DNA from: Chiua virens
Taxonomy: Eukaryota > Basidiomycota > Agaricomycetes > Boletales > Boletaceae
Reading direction: 5' to 3'
NCBI GenBank assembly: GCA_019787685.1
Contig: JAHNUO010000020.1
Location: 434,001-498,000, forward strand
Length of the DNA: 64,000 nt
Part shown: positions 10,426 to 23,053 of the stretch, in pieces
Numbering within the stretch: the stretch's first letter is position 1
How the letters are laid out: the number at the start of each line of letters is the position of its first letter
Translations under genes and position numbers: made by a program
The notes under the pieces: model-generated
The model's database searches: none
What the model was told of the DNA's origin: nothing
The model's input: only the letters and a program-made list of their open reading frames with translations

Positions 10426-11680
10426 TGCAAAGGAAGAACTTTAGGAGGAGAGCATGATGAAATGCAGCAGAAGACAGGGAGCCACAGGAGTGCAGCTAGG
10501 AGCCACTGCACCCCCTGACAGAACGGCACTCCACACGATTGACTGACGATGCAGAGGAGCGTGAGACTGTTGTGGTGCTGTGCCAATGACGAACAATGGA
10601 AGAACAATGGAGAGGAGGAAAAGACAGTTGCAACGATGCAACACATTAGAAACATTTTGATTGCAGGGGAGCGACATGACGAAGAGCAAGGAGGGACGGT
10701 GAAAGAGAGCGTGCCACAGGAGGGTCGATGATTGCACCTAGCTTTCCCAGGACGTAAGCCTTATAAAGAACGGTGCCGAATGGTGTCAGCATTCTTTATA
10801 AGGCTTGTTTAGCCTATGTTCCCACCACCAGCAATAAATATTGCCCCAAATCCTTTGGCTAACCTTGTACACTGAGAGTCCCCACACCTGGAGTTCACAC
10901 ACCTTTGGTCCCCTTTGGACTGATGGCAAAGGCAGCTGTCCCGACTCTTCTTCCACATGTCCTGCCCTTCCCACGCCCCTGGGTGCCTGCCTGTCTTACG
11001 TGTCCATCATTATGTGTAAGGCACGCTATGCGCCAAGTATGCTGGTTGACCGTTATGTAGGTTCCCATGCCCCCTGCTCTTGTTTGTCGTCATCATCGCT
11101 GGGAACGACAATGGCGGCGGCTTATATCCCTCGCCGACAATGTCCATCCCTTGCCGTGGTCGTCCATGGTGCTCAGAAGCCTCATCAAGGTTGTCTCCTG
11201 TTCAATGCTGTTGCCACTGTCCTGTCGTTGTTCCTGGTGGCGATGGCAGTCTCTCCCTTGTCATCATTCCTGGCGTCAATGGTGGCCTCTCTCCCTCATC
11301 GTCAACGATGTCTGTCTGTCTCCGTGGCCATCTATGGCGTCTAGAAAGCTCACCAAGGCTGTCACTATCTATGTTCTCACGCCGTGTTCTCTCATTCAAC
11401 ACTGTTGTCGTCATCCTCCTTGCATCTGGAAAAACCCAGCTTGCAACATGGTTCTATGTAGACTATATAGCTGTTGTTACTGCATTGCAACCCCCCTACT
11501 CTGGGGAGCCATATAGTTACATGTTTTGACTCTGTAGCACCATGTAGCTCAATATAGCACTGGTACAAGAGGGCCATGTGGCCATAATCTCGACTCTGTA
11601 ACACTATGTAGCTCAATATAGCATCACTTGCTCAACTCTATAGTGCTGTAGTAGTTCAATCTAGCTTAAGGGATCACACA
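10426..11680. other. Low-complexity spacer with diverged internal repeats
   Basis: No convincing gene was found. Around 11085-11200 and 11230-11360 a degenerate unit recurs (TCGTCAACGATG..GTCTCCGTGG..ATCTATGGCGTC versus a similar earlier copy), and a related unit reappears near 16445-16690. Between 11500 and 11660 a short motif (TGTAGCTCAATATAGCA) occurs twice. Overlapping ORFs here follow the base composition and share no family motifs. Confidence -1.
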
Positions 11681-11689
11681 CAATACTAC

Positions 11690-12430
11690 CAATCATTCAA
11701 TGACTTTCTTGGCCCAGGTGACTTGAGTGAGGTGGTCTGGATAAGCATTCTTGGCAGTTAGGTGTGAGCGGAATTGACCGATAGCGATCTTGAGGAGCTG
11801 CTGGACAGCAACTTTGAAATCCTTTGCCACAACACAGCCTTTTGAGGTGCGAATCTTCTGAGGGTTTCGCTACCTGCCATCAGACTTGGAGTATTCATCA
11901 TCCTCACTATGTTCAGCAAACATGTGCGTGCATTTCGGGTCCTGTTCACATCATGGTCTGATGCGGCTCCATCAGCCTCTCGATAGCGTTTTCCTACTCC
12001 CACAATCACCCTGTGCGATTTATGGTCAGGGATATGATTGACATACTTGGGCCTGAACGATTAAGATTGCCTGAGTCTTCTCCATAATTCTTATCATAGA
12101 GATCACTGTAGTCAGTAGCTTGATGTTGATAACCAGCCTGAGGTGGGGACCACATGAAGTCCTCTTCATGTGGGTCATTCTGAACTCCAAGGTCTGCGTC
12201 GGGGGTATCATATCCTGGCACACAAAATACTAGTAGATCACAAACGATAACAATGAGAGGACACATACCATTATCTTCAATGATGCTAGGCTGTCCCTCA
12301 TCCAAGTTACGTGCGCTTGTAAGCTTTCGTTTTTTCTGTACTTCAACTCCAAGTTCTTCGTTGGGGATACTGTGTGCTGGGCATAATCATCACTGAACAG
12401 TAGGTCACAACAATGAGAGGACTTAGACAC
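11690..12430 (-). pseudogene. DUF6532-like gene fragment
   Basis: On the minus strand, about 11700-11870 reads KIRTSKGCVVAKDF, VAVQQLLKIAIGQFRSHL and AYPDHLTQVTWAKKVIE. This resembles the start of the DUF6532 domain found in many Agaricomycete repeats (a conserved F/W-rich helical region after a long disordered N-terminus). Upstream (12300-12010) lies an acidic, disordered segment with intron-like GT/AG boundaries (SGP.., WSPPQAGYQHQATDYSDLYD). Frames change between blocks and a TAG interrupts near 11873, so it is fragmentary. Assignment rests on resemblance and on the better-preserved copy at 55.2-58.6 kb. Confidence -1.
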
Positions 12431-12549
12431 ATACCATCAGCAGGAAAAAGATTTGCAGCAACACTGCGTTATCTCTCAATAAGTTCTGTAGCATGCGCAC
12501 TTGAAAGCTTTCATTGGGTTGTGACTCTGTCGTCAGCATCAGCCCAGAT

Positions 12550-12905
12550 TCTATTTCTATGTCCCTGAGTTGCAGGGGTCTGCTTCACTCGAGCCTGGCC
12601 ATTAATAAAACCAGAGGCCTATTGGGTTTGAGTGAATCAGTAGCGCTGCTCCCATGTTGTAGTATTAGTTATGTACCTGGGCCATGACATCGACACTGGT
12701 GCCATTGGTGATGTCATCAGCATCATCACACATTCTGTGTCCAGTTGCAGGGGTCCTGCATGACTCGGGCTTGACTGTTAATAAAACCAGAGGCCTGTCA
12801 GGTTTGAGCGAATCAGTAGCACTGCTCCCATGTTGTAGTATTAGTTATGCACCTGGGCCATGACATCGATGGCATCATCACAGATTCTGCGCGTAGCTAC
12901 ACTGG
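12550..12905. repeat. About 175-bp tandem duplication
   Basis: A unit beginning near TTGCAGGGGTC (12570) recurs near 12745. Shared landmarks in order are ATTAATAAAACCAGAGGCC, TTTGAG.GAATCAGTAGC, CTGCTCCCATGTTGTAG and CCTGGGCCATGACATCGA. A third partial copy may start near 12897. It is noncoding as far as can be seen and lies just upstream of the Plavaka relic. Confidence -1.
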
Positions 12906-13289
12906 CAGGGTTCTGCTTGAGAACGGGTACTCTACTGCTTTGTGGTCTTAAGTCAAGTGGTCTTGATGTTTTCTGAGTATTCACATTAACATTGCGTGAT
13001 GAGATCTGAGGGTGATGGATGAGTTATCAAAGAACACCTAAAACTTTACTTACTTTAGCATGGCTAACATCTTTATGAAACAATGTGAGTGTGTTAGTTT
13101 ACCAGCGCATATATGCTCACCTCTGTTCTCTTGATTTGGGTATGTCGTAGACTTCTTTCCCTTTGGCTTCCGTTGCTGAGCCTCTCACTGAGCCTCTCGT
13201 AACAGATGTGAAAAGTTCATGAGGACACTATCGAAGCACCCCAGCTCAAAGACTCTGATCAGCCTCATGAAATTGATGAAGACGATGAT

Positions 13290-16070
13290 GTTGATTTACC
13301 TTACAGCATGTCACCCAACATGGGTGATTATGACATGGGCGATGGTAACAACAACGACAGCCTAGACAATGATCAGCCACTGCCACCCAGATTGGGCCAT
13401 TTCGTCAAATTATACCCTGATAGTGTTGTGTCCACGCTGGGCCAGGGTGAGACAATCTTCAAGGCCATCAAGAGATCGCAGATGGAGCAGGCTATGGGGC
13501 CACATGGTCCCTTTGTGGACGGAGACGAATGGGAACTTGTCAAATGGCTATTCAAGCATGTCAGTCAAATGGGAATCAAAGAATTTACCAAGCTTCCATT
13601 GGTATATAAGTAGTAACGAACTCACCACTACATGACGAGACTGATAGACCAAAAGATGAATAAACTGGATACATCATTCACCAGCAAATACACGCTGATG
13701 AAGTCCATTGATAAGCTCCCACAGTTGACTGAGTGGAAACTCAAGGCTCTAACAATAGAGGGGGACTTACTAGGGCGCGATGGCAAGCAGTGGACAGAAG
13801 AAGTTGAGATGTGGCTGCGAGACCCAGTCAAATGTATTCACGAGTTGATGGCCAATCCCACATTTCACAATGCTGTCTGCTTTGAACCCCAGCGGGTCTT
13901 TGATGATGGCGAAGGACGGACAAGGCGATACAACAAAATATGGATGGGGGACTGGTGGTGGGAGGTGCAGGTGAGTAGGAGGCACAATGAGAAAAAAAAA
14001 ATGTATCGCTTATCTGTTTCCCAGCAACATATTCCTGAAGGGGGTGTGGTTGCGCCGATAATCCTGGCTTCTGATAAGACCACCTTATCGCAATTCTGCG
14101 GCAACCAGGAGGTCTGGCCTGTGTACCTCATGGTTGGGAATATCTTGAAGGAAGTATGACATCAGCCCTCAAAACATGCATGTGTCTTGCTTGGGTACCT
14201 ACCCACAACCAAGCTTGAATGCTTTTCTAAGCAGCATCGCTCTGTTGAACGCTATCGGCTCTTTCACTACTGCATGGCCCAGATCCTGGAACCGCTCATT
14301 GAGGCAGGTAGATTGGGTGTTGAGATGACATGTCCAGACGGCTTAATTCGGCGGCTGTACCCCATCCTTGCTGCATATGTTGTGGATTTCCTGGAGCAAT
14401 GCCTCATTGCGTGTTGCAAGGAGAATTGATGCCTGAAGTGTACCATTCAGTGTAAGGACTGCAGCAACTTTCAGGATGCAAGGCCACGCACCTCCAAACA
14501 AACCCTGAGAAACCTAGTGAAGTATCAGAATGGGAAAATGGAGAAGAAGGAGTTTGAGGAGAAGCTGGGACTACGCGCTGTATTCGACCTGTTCTGGGCA
14601 AGGCTCCCTTATTCCGACATATTCCTATGCATCACACCTGACATCTTGCATCAGTTACACAAAGGCATCTTCAAGGACCACATACTTGCGTGGTGCACTG
14701 CTATCATCAGGATAGACGAGCTCGATGCACAATTCTGGGCACTATCTTCATACGCTGGACTCTACCACTTTAAAAAGGGTATCTCAAAGTGCAAGCAATG
14801 GACTGGGACCGATGTGAAGGAACTTGAGTGAACATTTTGGGAGTTATTGCAGGTGCTGTGGATAACCAAGTACTGGCGGCAGTGAGAGGCATCCTTGATT
14901 TCATCTCCTATGCACAGTATCAGTCACACACCGAGGTCACCTTGAACAAAATGCAGGATGCCTTGGAGCTTTTCCATCAAAACAAAGCCATGTTCATTGA
15001 GCTCAGGGTTTGTTTGGACTTCAACATTCCGAAAGTCCATTTGATGCTTCATTACCAGTGAGCGATTCATCTTTTTGGTTCTGCTGACGGATTCAACACG
15101 GAGCTACCTGAACAATTACACATCAACCTTGCAAAACGGGCGTACAGAGCAAGCAATAGGCATGACTACGTCATTCAGATGACCACCTGGCTTCACTGCC
15201 AGGATTCTCTTTACTTACTTGACCTCTTTCTTCGTTGGCAGCACTCACAGAATTCTGACACACTCAACATTTTGGACAGCTCAAGTTCAGACTCGGACTC
15301 AGAGTCTGATGAGGGGGCCACTCAGATGACTTGAATGCAAATTCCGTGGCACCCGCTCAGCAACACCGACGCTCTTGCCCATCATCTCGATCACTTCATC
15401 ATGGTCGACAGGTCACAGTCACGTGGATACCACCTCCCAGAAACATGCCCCTGCCTGAATACTCCAATCGCATACATACAGGAAAATCACCACGCGCCGT
15501 TACTCAAGCAATCTCTCGAAACATATCTACGAATGACCTTGCCATTGTCCTGCCAACCCATTCAAGTCCAGGAGTTTGACCGGCTAGATGTCTTCAAGTA
15601 CATCACCATTCTGGCCCCGTCATGCCAGCACATCAGCAACATCAAACGAATTTTCAAGATTCGTGTGTCCCCCAAGTCACCAGCACAAGACACTCGCAAA
15701 AAACCTACCCCAGCAGTCTTCGACAACGCATTCATTATTGAGGACCTGCAAAGGTTTATGGGAACCGGGATTGAAGGTAATTCTATTATTGAGTACTAGT
15801 ACAATTTCCTGGCAGCTTACCATGACTACAGGGATACAAGTGGGGCAAATCAAGGTGATATTTGACATTCCACCCTTTCTGGGCAAGACAATGCACCCTC
15901 TGGCTTATGTGCACTGGTACTGCCCTCTTCAAAGCTTTGACATCGAGACACAGATGTTCCATCTTACCCCATCCTCGTGCTGCTGAGGTCCACATACAGA
16001 GGTGGTGCCAGTGGATCATATTTGGCGCCCATGCCATCTCATGGCACAATGGGGTGCCACTCAGGTAGCT
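13290..16070 (+). pseudogene. Plavaka-family DNA transposase, decayed
   Basis: Plavaka elements are CACTA-related cut-and-paste transposons abundant in Agaricomycetes. Blocks in order: an acidic N-terminus with FVDGDEWELVKWLFK (13500s), ILASDKTTLSQFCGN and WPVYLMVGNI (14060-14140), [12 protein letters not shown] (14190s), [20 protein letters not shown] (14330s), FLCITPDILHQLHKGIFKDH (14620s), AGLYHFKKGISKCKQWTG, LGVIAGAV, YAQYQSHTEVTLNKMQDAL, FNIPKVHLMLHYQ and LFGSADGFNTELPEQLH (15080s). A C-terminal domain follows to about 16060. Frame 3 is open from 13632 except for TGA at 14157, 14427 and 14829. A 1-nt loss near 14838 shifts it to frame 2, which is broken by TGA at 15059 and 15332. The TGA codons at 14157, 14427 and 15059 replace expected arginines. 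Terminal repeats were not found. Confidence -1.
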
Positions 16071-16074
16071 GAGC

Positions 16075-17085
16075 ACGATGTGACTGGTGTCGATAGGTTC
16101 CTTTTAAATAGATACATTGATTTAGACGTATTCGAGACATTGTCTTACTAGTAGACTGTACTGTATACACATAGATGTTTTGTATACTATACTACAAGTC
16201 AAGCATGAACTTGAACAGACATGATGACTCAGCATGACAATGTATGTTCCGAGTGACTATATTGTATATTTACTGGACAGATAGTGCAATATCATATAGT
16301 GTAGTTCACCTTATTCTATGTATTGTAGTATTGTCTGGTGATAAACTATGTCCAGCTATGTTGACTACAGGAAGTGATAAATTACTACATAGCACTACAG
16401 TGGCAACATCATACAATATACCCATGCAGGTGGCTATGAGCTCTGAGCTTTTTTCCTGATGTGGCCTTGACGGCAGTTTCTGCCCCTCGTTATCATCATT
16501 CTTGACATTGTCAACAATGTATGTCTCTCGTCGCAGCCGTCTATGGCGTTCTACAGGTTTATCAAGATAACCTTGTTGATTGTTATCTAGGATCCCACGC
16601 CCCATTCTCTTGTTTGACATTGTTGCCATTGTTGCCCTCGTCGTTCTTGGCATGGACAGTGACGTCTCTTTCACGTCATCAATGTTTTTGATGTTTTAGG
16701 TATGATTTCAACCATTCTAGGGATTCAATCAAGTTCTAATGCTGCCTTTTTCTCAGAATTCATCTCCTTGTCTCTGGTGTGGTCGTCCGTGGCGCAGCTG
16801 TTGTTCCTGGCATTTTTGGAGATACCTTCCCATCAATACCGCAGTCCACTTCTTCTGAAGGTGCGCCAAGTGTTCCTCATACCCGAGGAATCTCACCTCA
16901 TGGCTTTTCTGGTTGTCTAGAAGGTTCCTGAGGCCATCCTCCCCTCGTCCACGCTGCATTTGATGTCGACATATTTCACATTGTTGCCATATTTCGCCGT
17001 GTAGTTCGCCATGTCAAAACGATGTCCCTTCAGCACATTGCAGCCATATGCATCAACATGAGGTGAACACATGTCACTATCTCCC
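16075..17085. other. A/T-rich spacer with a diverged repeat
   Basis: From 16080 to 16440 the sequence is A/T-rich with no open frame of interest. From 16445 to about 16690 it resembles the repeat seen near 11100-11360 (CGTCTATGGCGTTCTA and flanking CATTGTTGCC). Nothing else is supported. Confidence -1.
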
Positions 17086-17121
17086 CATTGTATTTGTTCT
17101 CACATAGTCTTCCCTCCTATC

Positions 17122-20100
17122 CTTACAGTACACTCATGCCTCGACATGGAACATCCACTTGCTATGCGACACTATCAAAGCGCATTAAAACCAATATATA
17201 TCATGGTCCCTCTCTCATCGTTGATCAGTTGTTAGCCTCGAAACAGTTTGAGTGCATTCAACAGGCTCGAGTCAAGCACAATGCTGACATTCAAGGTTTG
17301 TGTCTTATTGATATTGATCGTGTTTTTGCTAATGACAGCCTAGATTTATCAATGCAGGATCAAGTTCTTGTTGACCAAATGCTACAAGACTACGGAGTTA
17401 TTTCTGATGACGACGCCTTTGATTTTAATCTGCCCGTGGGTGAAGAAGCCTTCGATCTCAGCCATGAGGGTAGAGAGCATGAAGCCTTTGCTGGTCTTGC
17501 TCAGGACATAGAAGGCCTCAGTGGACGGTATACTTATGTTGCACCTACATATTTGTTATCTAAATTTTACATAGATGATATGTTGATTCCCACACCCACA
17601 CGGATTGCATAGAGATTCAAACACAGCATTGGTTGATGCAAATGGACCTCCTTGTTGATGTGTATCTTGAATACCGAATGTGTGACTCTAGTGATGGTAT
17701 GCCTACTACGGTGCCTGCTGCTCCCGTTCCCACCAATGATGGAGCTACGCTTGATGATATTGAGTTGGTAGATATGTTTCATAAGTGATGTTTACTTTGT
17801 TCACAGCATCGTTAATGATGTTGCATTAGGTCGCCATCATATGTCCTTTCGTCCCGTTCCTAACCATGTATATCCAAATGAAACCCTGATTCTATCTGGG
17901 TACCTAGGCTGTGTGCCACTTTTTCCTACAATTGCCATCTCATTACGGACCCTTGCTGCCTTTCATCAACTACATTGTTCCTGTCCACGGTTTAGTATTC
18001 AGGCAGCAGCCAAAACTCTATGTTTTCTTCATCATGTAAGTCTGATTTCTGTATTACTGATTTTACCTCTGATTTGACTTCTCAGATACCATATAGACCA
18101 TATCTAACAGTGCAACTTTCAAACACTTCTGATGTGTACCTCGAGATTCTGCATCGCATGGACTGTCAACTTAAACGAGAGCTCAAGTGAGATGGACCAG
18201 ATTGGTGATTGAAGAATCAATGCCCTGCTTGCTCTTATAAGCTCGAAGATGAACCACATCTTCAGTTCAGCTGGCTTGTTTCAGTAGATGGGAACAATAG
18301 CTTGAAGCATTGGGACCCTTCTACTTACAGTTGTACAACTCGCAAGGATTCTTGGTCCCCACACTCTGATATTTGGCTTCCTGCTGACATGGTGGATAAC
18401 TTCGCTGGTAATGAAGTCCAGGTCAGACTTGACTTTTTTGCGTTTATTCTGAATCTCATGTTCTCCTGCAGATCAATGGCTTGGATAATCCTTCCCACAA
18501 GTGGGTTGACAAGGAGTCAATGAAACAGCCGATTTGTGTAACACGATGGAGAAATGCAACTCTGGATCAATGTAAGAAAATGTTTGCTGTGTTCCAACAA
18601 TCCGGCATCTTCATTGCATGCTGTCATCATCACCTCATGCTCCTAGGGTGTGATATGATCAACAGTGGTGAGTTGTCAGTTAACGTAGCTATTTTCACGA
18701 TCTGTTTTGAACTTATTCCTTAAATAGGATGAAATATCTGCTTGCCATTGTTGAGAAGCTACTTTCGGTTTATGGTTGCGATGGGGCTGTTTTTTATGAC
18801 ATCAGTTGTGCTTTTTCAACAACACTGGCCAACAGCTGCATTGCACCTAAGGTGTCCTCCCTCAACTTGCACATGGTTGTTGGTGCCTTTCATGGGCATG
18901 CACACAATCGCAAGTGCCAACTTAAGTGGCATCTGCTCTATGTTCATGGGACTGGCAACATGGAAGGAGAAGGATGTGAACATGTATTTTCTGCTTCAAA
19001 CAATCTTGCTCAAGGCATGTGACATGCCAGAGTTTCATCGCCATCAAGCAATTGAACAATATTTCAATTTCTGGAATATGGACAAGTACACGTTGCTGGG
19101 TAAATACATAAATAAAATGGAGATTGAGTCAGATCTCATCCATGGTCTAGGAACATTCTTGTGGAATCATTACTGCACCACTGTTGATGCCGTTCACACT
19201 CTCTCAGCTGAGCTTGATGTCTTGAGGTCTGAGCTCAATCTCTCAGATGATGACTTTCAGGAGTTCCATGAGCAAGAATGCCGTTATCTGAACAAACAGA
19301 AGTTATTATCCAGTCAAGATCAAGCCCAAATATTATTTGTATGTGCTCTGGATGACCTTGCAGAGAAAAAGTGCGTACAACAAATGTAGACGAGCTGAAA
19401 CGTAACCTGTGCATAGGGACAAGTGGACATGAGCTCACGAAGTGAGCAGTGGTGTCCACATCAGTGATTATCCAAGTATTATAACAGCACATATTCGTGC
19501 TGATGCTGCTTACCGAAATGTACTCCATGCTGAAGCACGTGTCACCCACCTTCAAGCTCTCATTGGTGTACGAGAACGCTGGGAGATTGGAAGCCTGGAA
19601 TATAATCATTGGAAGGATGAATCCCAGATTGTCAAGTATTGTGCAGCTATTGATGAGCTTGAGCACCTTGTTGTTATGCATTTGTTTGAGCTTGCGAAGT
19701 TGGGAATGTCAGGGACTGGTATGGCGCAAATTATTCAGAATTAACCAACTTCCAGGGCATAAGCTTCAACAACAGATATCGAAGGGCCTTCAGCACTGTT
19801 CTGTAGGCATCCACACCGCTCTTAACCACTACAACAAGGAAGCCAGGGCTCTTAATTCCCCATGTCCAACAATTACATTTAAAGAGGTTATTGACTACAA
19901 TATACTGGGAGAATTTGACCTGCTTAGACAATCAAGGGCTGACATCCGACAGGAGAATTGGGCTAAACCTGCGCACTGAGCAGCTACGGTGAAATTCTTT
20001 CGACTTTGTCGAGCTTGGGAGGAGGTAGCTCGTGTGGAGGTGGAAGTCCGACACCTCCATACAGCCATTCATGATGAAGATCAAGTGATAAAAGAGACCA

Positions 20101-20530
20101 TCGATCACCTTAATCAAACAAAACCCCAGCTTGGAAAGGAGCTGGAAACTGAGCTCCGCTATCATGCTGCTGTGAATGCTCAACTTCTCTTTTGCCTCGA
20201 TCAGATCGAGGGATTTCCAGGTTATGGTGGTCACAGAGGAATTGGTCGTCAACTTGTTGCATTGTTGATTGATCCTTCACATCCAGATGATGGTGAGTAA
20301 ATAAACTTTATCATGTTTTGCCTGTATCTACACAATCCACAGACATTACCAATGATGCTCACTCGGACAATGACGGTACTCACCATGCAGAAGACGACAA
20401 TACTCATGCAGACAAGGATAGTACTCGTGTGGACAATGATGACACTCACACAGATATGGATGTAACGCGTGATGGGTTAGACACTGAAACTCATGTGGGC
20501 ATTGCAGATGATCTCCTAGATATTGAATGA
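17122..20530 (+). pseudogene. KDZ (Kyakuja-Dileera-Zisupton) transposase, decayed
   Basis: KDZ transposases are large DDE enzymes with CxC zinc-binding domains, common in Agaricomycetes. Recognisable blocks: GYLGCVPLFPTIAISLRTL and FHQLH (17890s), KNQCPACSYKLEDEP (18210s), DISCAFSTTLANS, VVGAFHGHAHNRKCQLKWH, GTGNMEGEGCEHVFSASN (18730-19010), then FHRHQAIEQYFNFWN (19030s). C-terminal helical segments follow at 19442-19744 and 19989-20300, with an Asp/His-rich repeat tail to 20530. The GEGCE block contains the catalytic Glu region of the family. Introns are likely between blocks. Damage includes TGA at 18188 and 18206 (both expected Arg) and a frameshift at about 19022, where one frame ends AQGM and the next continues CDMPEFHRHQ. 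It is probably inactive. Confidence -1.
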
Positions 20531-20589
20531 GAAGAAGATAGAATACTTACACAGATGATGGCAGACTTTATGTGCAACCTTGATGATCT

Positions 20590-22225
20590 AACGAGCGACT
20601 AGCTACTGTACTAGATTTTTGGGATCACATTTGGATCGAATGCATTGATTTTTGGACTGGTAATCTATCGGATCAGATTTACGTGTCACTCCAACTTGAA
20701 GTTCACAAAGGTGAAGCAACTATGTTCCAAGTTGGATTATCCATGTTGTCTCCAGAACTCAGACTCAAGCTCACTGAGTGCACATTTGGCGGATTGATGG
20801 TTGGTGCCAAAAACTCAGTTGTTGGTATGTACGTACATGTGCTAACCTTAACACACCTCTATTTCAGCTATTTTAGCTGAGGCTAGGATCAAAGTCCGTC
20901 ACTCTCAAACTCCCATACTCGGTCGAGATGGCTACTCATGATCCCAGTTCCAACATTCCTGCTACAGCCAACACCAATCAACCTGCTTTCAGCTTGGCAA
21001 AGCTGACCAGTGTGCTTGACTCTGGGCTTGCGACAGGCTATAGCAACAATCAACAACTAGCACTTGCTTGCACTCTCCTCAGGCTCAATGCCCATCTAGA
21101 TGGATAACACTATCAAACTCGTACCCAGGCTGGACTCCATCCATGGTATGTTGGGTTGCATCCTGTGACTACACCAACTATTCAGTCAAAGAACAAGCTG
21201 CTCAGAGCTGCTCGCGGTGATCTTTTTGATGCGGTTAGTTTCTCTCTTTTATATATCATGTTTTTTTTTTTCATGCAGAACTGAATGTGACTCATAGATT
21301 ACCACACAAGACCACCTGGATGGAGGTTTATCCATCCTTATTCATTGCCCTGGCACTCAAGCAACTCAAACACTGTCTTTCGACAGAATATCTCTTGACA
21401 TCTATGTTACCCCTTGGGAACTCCACACCTACCAGGAACACATCAGCCCAACCATCGCAGGGATGATACAAGCGTTTTGCAGTGAATTTGCACTTCCTCA
21501 TCTCCACCACTACACTGAGCGTTGCCATGTAGAGGCAGTGAAGCCAATAGTTCATCATTGTATGATTTTTGCTTTGAGTGGACTTCTGGAAATGCTTAAA
21601 CGATCTTCAGTTTTAGGGAGTTCAATTGGAGTTACTGGCCCACAGCATCTGCCTCCTCCAATTGAGGTCCCAAGTTCTCATCTGCAATGCTCTGCGCTGT
21701 CACCAGAAGTGTTCATCAATTCTACCATTATGCCTACCATCCAGTCAAATCTTCGTGATGCTGTGAACAACAATCAAATTTCACTGACCAACTTGCCACA
21801 GACCCCAATGAGTGTGCGTCATCGTCACCCTGCTGATGTGTTTGAGTTAGCGAAGCCTACTAAGCTTGACACCGAGCCCCACAACAACCACGACTCCGTT
21901 GTCGAGCCTGTCATCGAGTCCATCCCGAAGTTAGTGCGCCTGGAAAAGTTTACCCCGCCACTTATTAGCATTGGCACACATTCAGACACTGTGTTGGACC
22001 AGCTCAGTTTAGAAGACACATGTCTTCTTCACCTCCATGCCTTATGTGGCTCTGTACGAAGCAACCATTGGGTCACTAGATTAGCTGGCCCTGAGTGGAA
22101 CCTCTGTCCTGACCAAGCTGCTGCGCTTGTGTTGGCCTTGTTGAAGGATGTGCATGGTACTCAAGACTATACCATAAATGTGGTTAAGGTCCATTTTTAC
22201 CGCAAATTTACCACAGTGTCCTGAC
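20590..22225 (+). pseudogene. Uncharacterised KDZ-associated ORF region
   Basis: Downstream of the KDZ transposase on the same strand, several open segments follow: about 20610-20820 (GEATMFQVGLSMLSPELRLK), 20930-21240 (ATHDPSSNIPATANTNQPAF, LACTLLRLNAHLDG, then a TAA), and 21463-22224. The last is 253 codons containing LTNLPQTPMSVR and a helical tail ending FYRKFTTVS. Intron-like GT...AG intervals separate some of them. I do not recognise a named domain. Its position suggests a second gene of the same element or a neighbouring repeat gene. The Ty3 retrotransposon inserted 160 bp past its end. Confidence -1.
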
Positions 22226-22389
22226 CCTGCTTCACAGAAGTGGGCCTCTTTTTTTGTGTTTATCCTTCAGGGCTTAGGTATTGTGGCACTGCTTTTTATG
22301 ATGAAAGTAACCTGGTATATCGTTGCTCATTAATCTCTCTGATTTTCACTTTGGTCATTACATTGAAATGAAACCGTTTTGCCGGTTTG

Positions 22390-22820
22390 TGTTACGATAT
22401 CAACTTTTCCTCACTTGACAACTCCAACATTCGATCTATTCTAAAGATACACACCTCATGTCAAGGCTGTCCAAAGGATCATATCCGATTGGCTGCCACA
22501 ATAACACAGCATCCATCAACACATGTCCTTATCTTTTCATTTCCCTTATCACTGACTCATCACCGGCAGTGCAAGGCTATGCTCTTATCTATGACTCATA
22601 TCGATTCACACCTTATCATCCAATAGGATACATTATGCTTATCTACGTAGTTCACACTCAGATTAGAACTTCGATATCCATGTAGTATATAAACCCCATG
22701 AATGACAGCCAGAGAGCTCTAACAAAGTTCTCTTGGAGTTTTTGCCTCTTCACTGGACTGAACCCCCTCTTCACTACACCACTACAACTTTAACAGTCTA
22801 GGTTGTTCTAGGTTGTTTCA
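22390..22820 (+). repeat. 5' LTR of the chromovirus
   Basis: This 431-bp LTR starts TGTTACGATA and ends GGTTGTTTCA. It contains a TATA box (TATATAAA, 22686-22693). A transcript start near 22721, about 28 nt after the TATA box, would place the sequence AACAAAGTTCT at the RNA 5' end. One base differs from the 3' LTR. Confidence -1.
22686..22693 (+). promoter_or_regulatory. TATA box of the chromovirus LTR
   Basis: TATATAAA precedes the predicted transcript start (about 22716-22721) by a normal 25-35 nt. The same element occurs in the 3' LTR at 29155-29162. Confidence -1.
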
Positions 22821-22822
22821 TT

Positions 22823-22833
22823 AGAACTTTGTT
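22823..22833 (+). promoter_or_regulatory. Self-complementary primer binding site
   Basis: AGAACTTTGTT, 2 nt after the 5' LTR, is the exact reverse complement of AACAAAGTTCT at 22721-22731 in the LTR, at the predicted 5' end of the RNA. Tf1 and sushi-type elements prime reverse transcription by folding an 11-nt 5' end onto such a site instead of using a tRNA. The site does not match the 3' end of the initiator tRNA encoded at 6837-6907. Confidence -1.
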
Positions 22834-23053
22834 GTTTACCTTCGCCGTTGACCGACTACTGTCAAGTCACAACCTCGTCGTAGCCCCTACTACAAAATAA
22901 CACAACCGGGCCCAAGTAAGTCCCAAGTTTGAAAAGTAGTTGGAACATTTGCTACCAATAAGCCGAATTGCAAAAGACTCAAGGTCTAGCAATCGCAGAA
23001 GCAGATAGCGCATCCTTGACCAGACAGGAGGCCTTAACTGACCTGCCCAATCA

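Noticed and set aside
11067..11529. Two overlapping 149-codon ORFs
   Set aside because: They overlap in different frames over a degenerate repeat and contain no motif; composition explains them.
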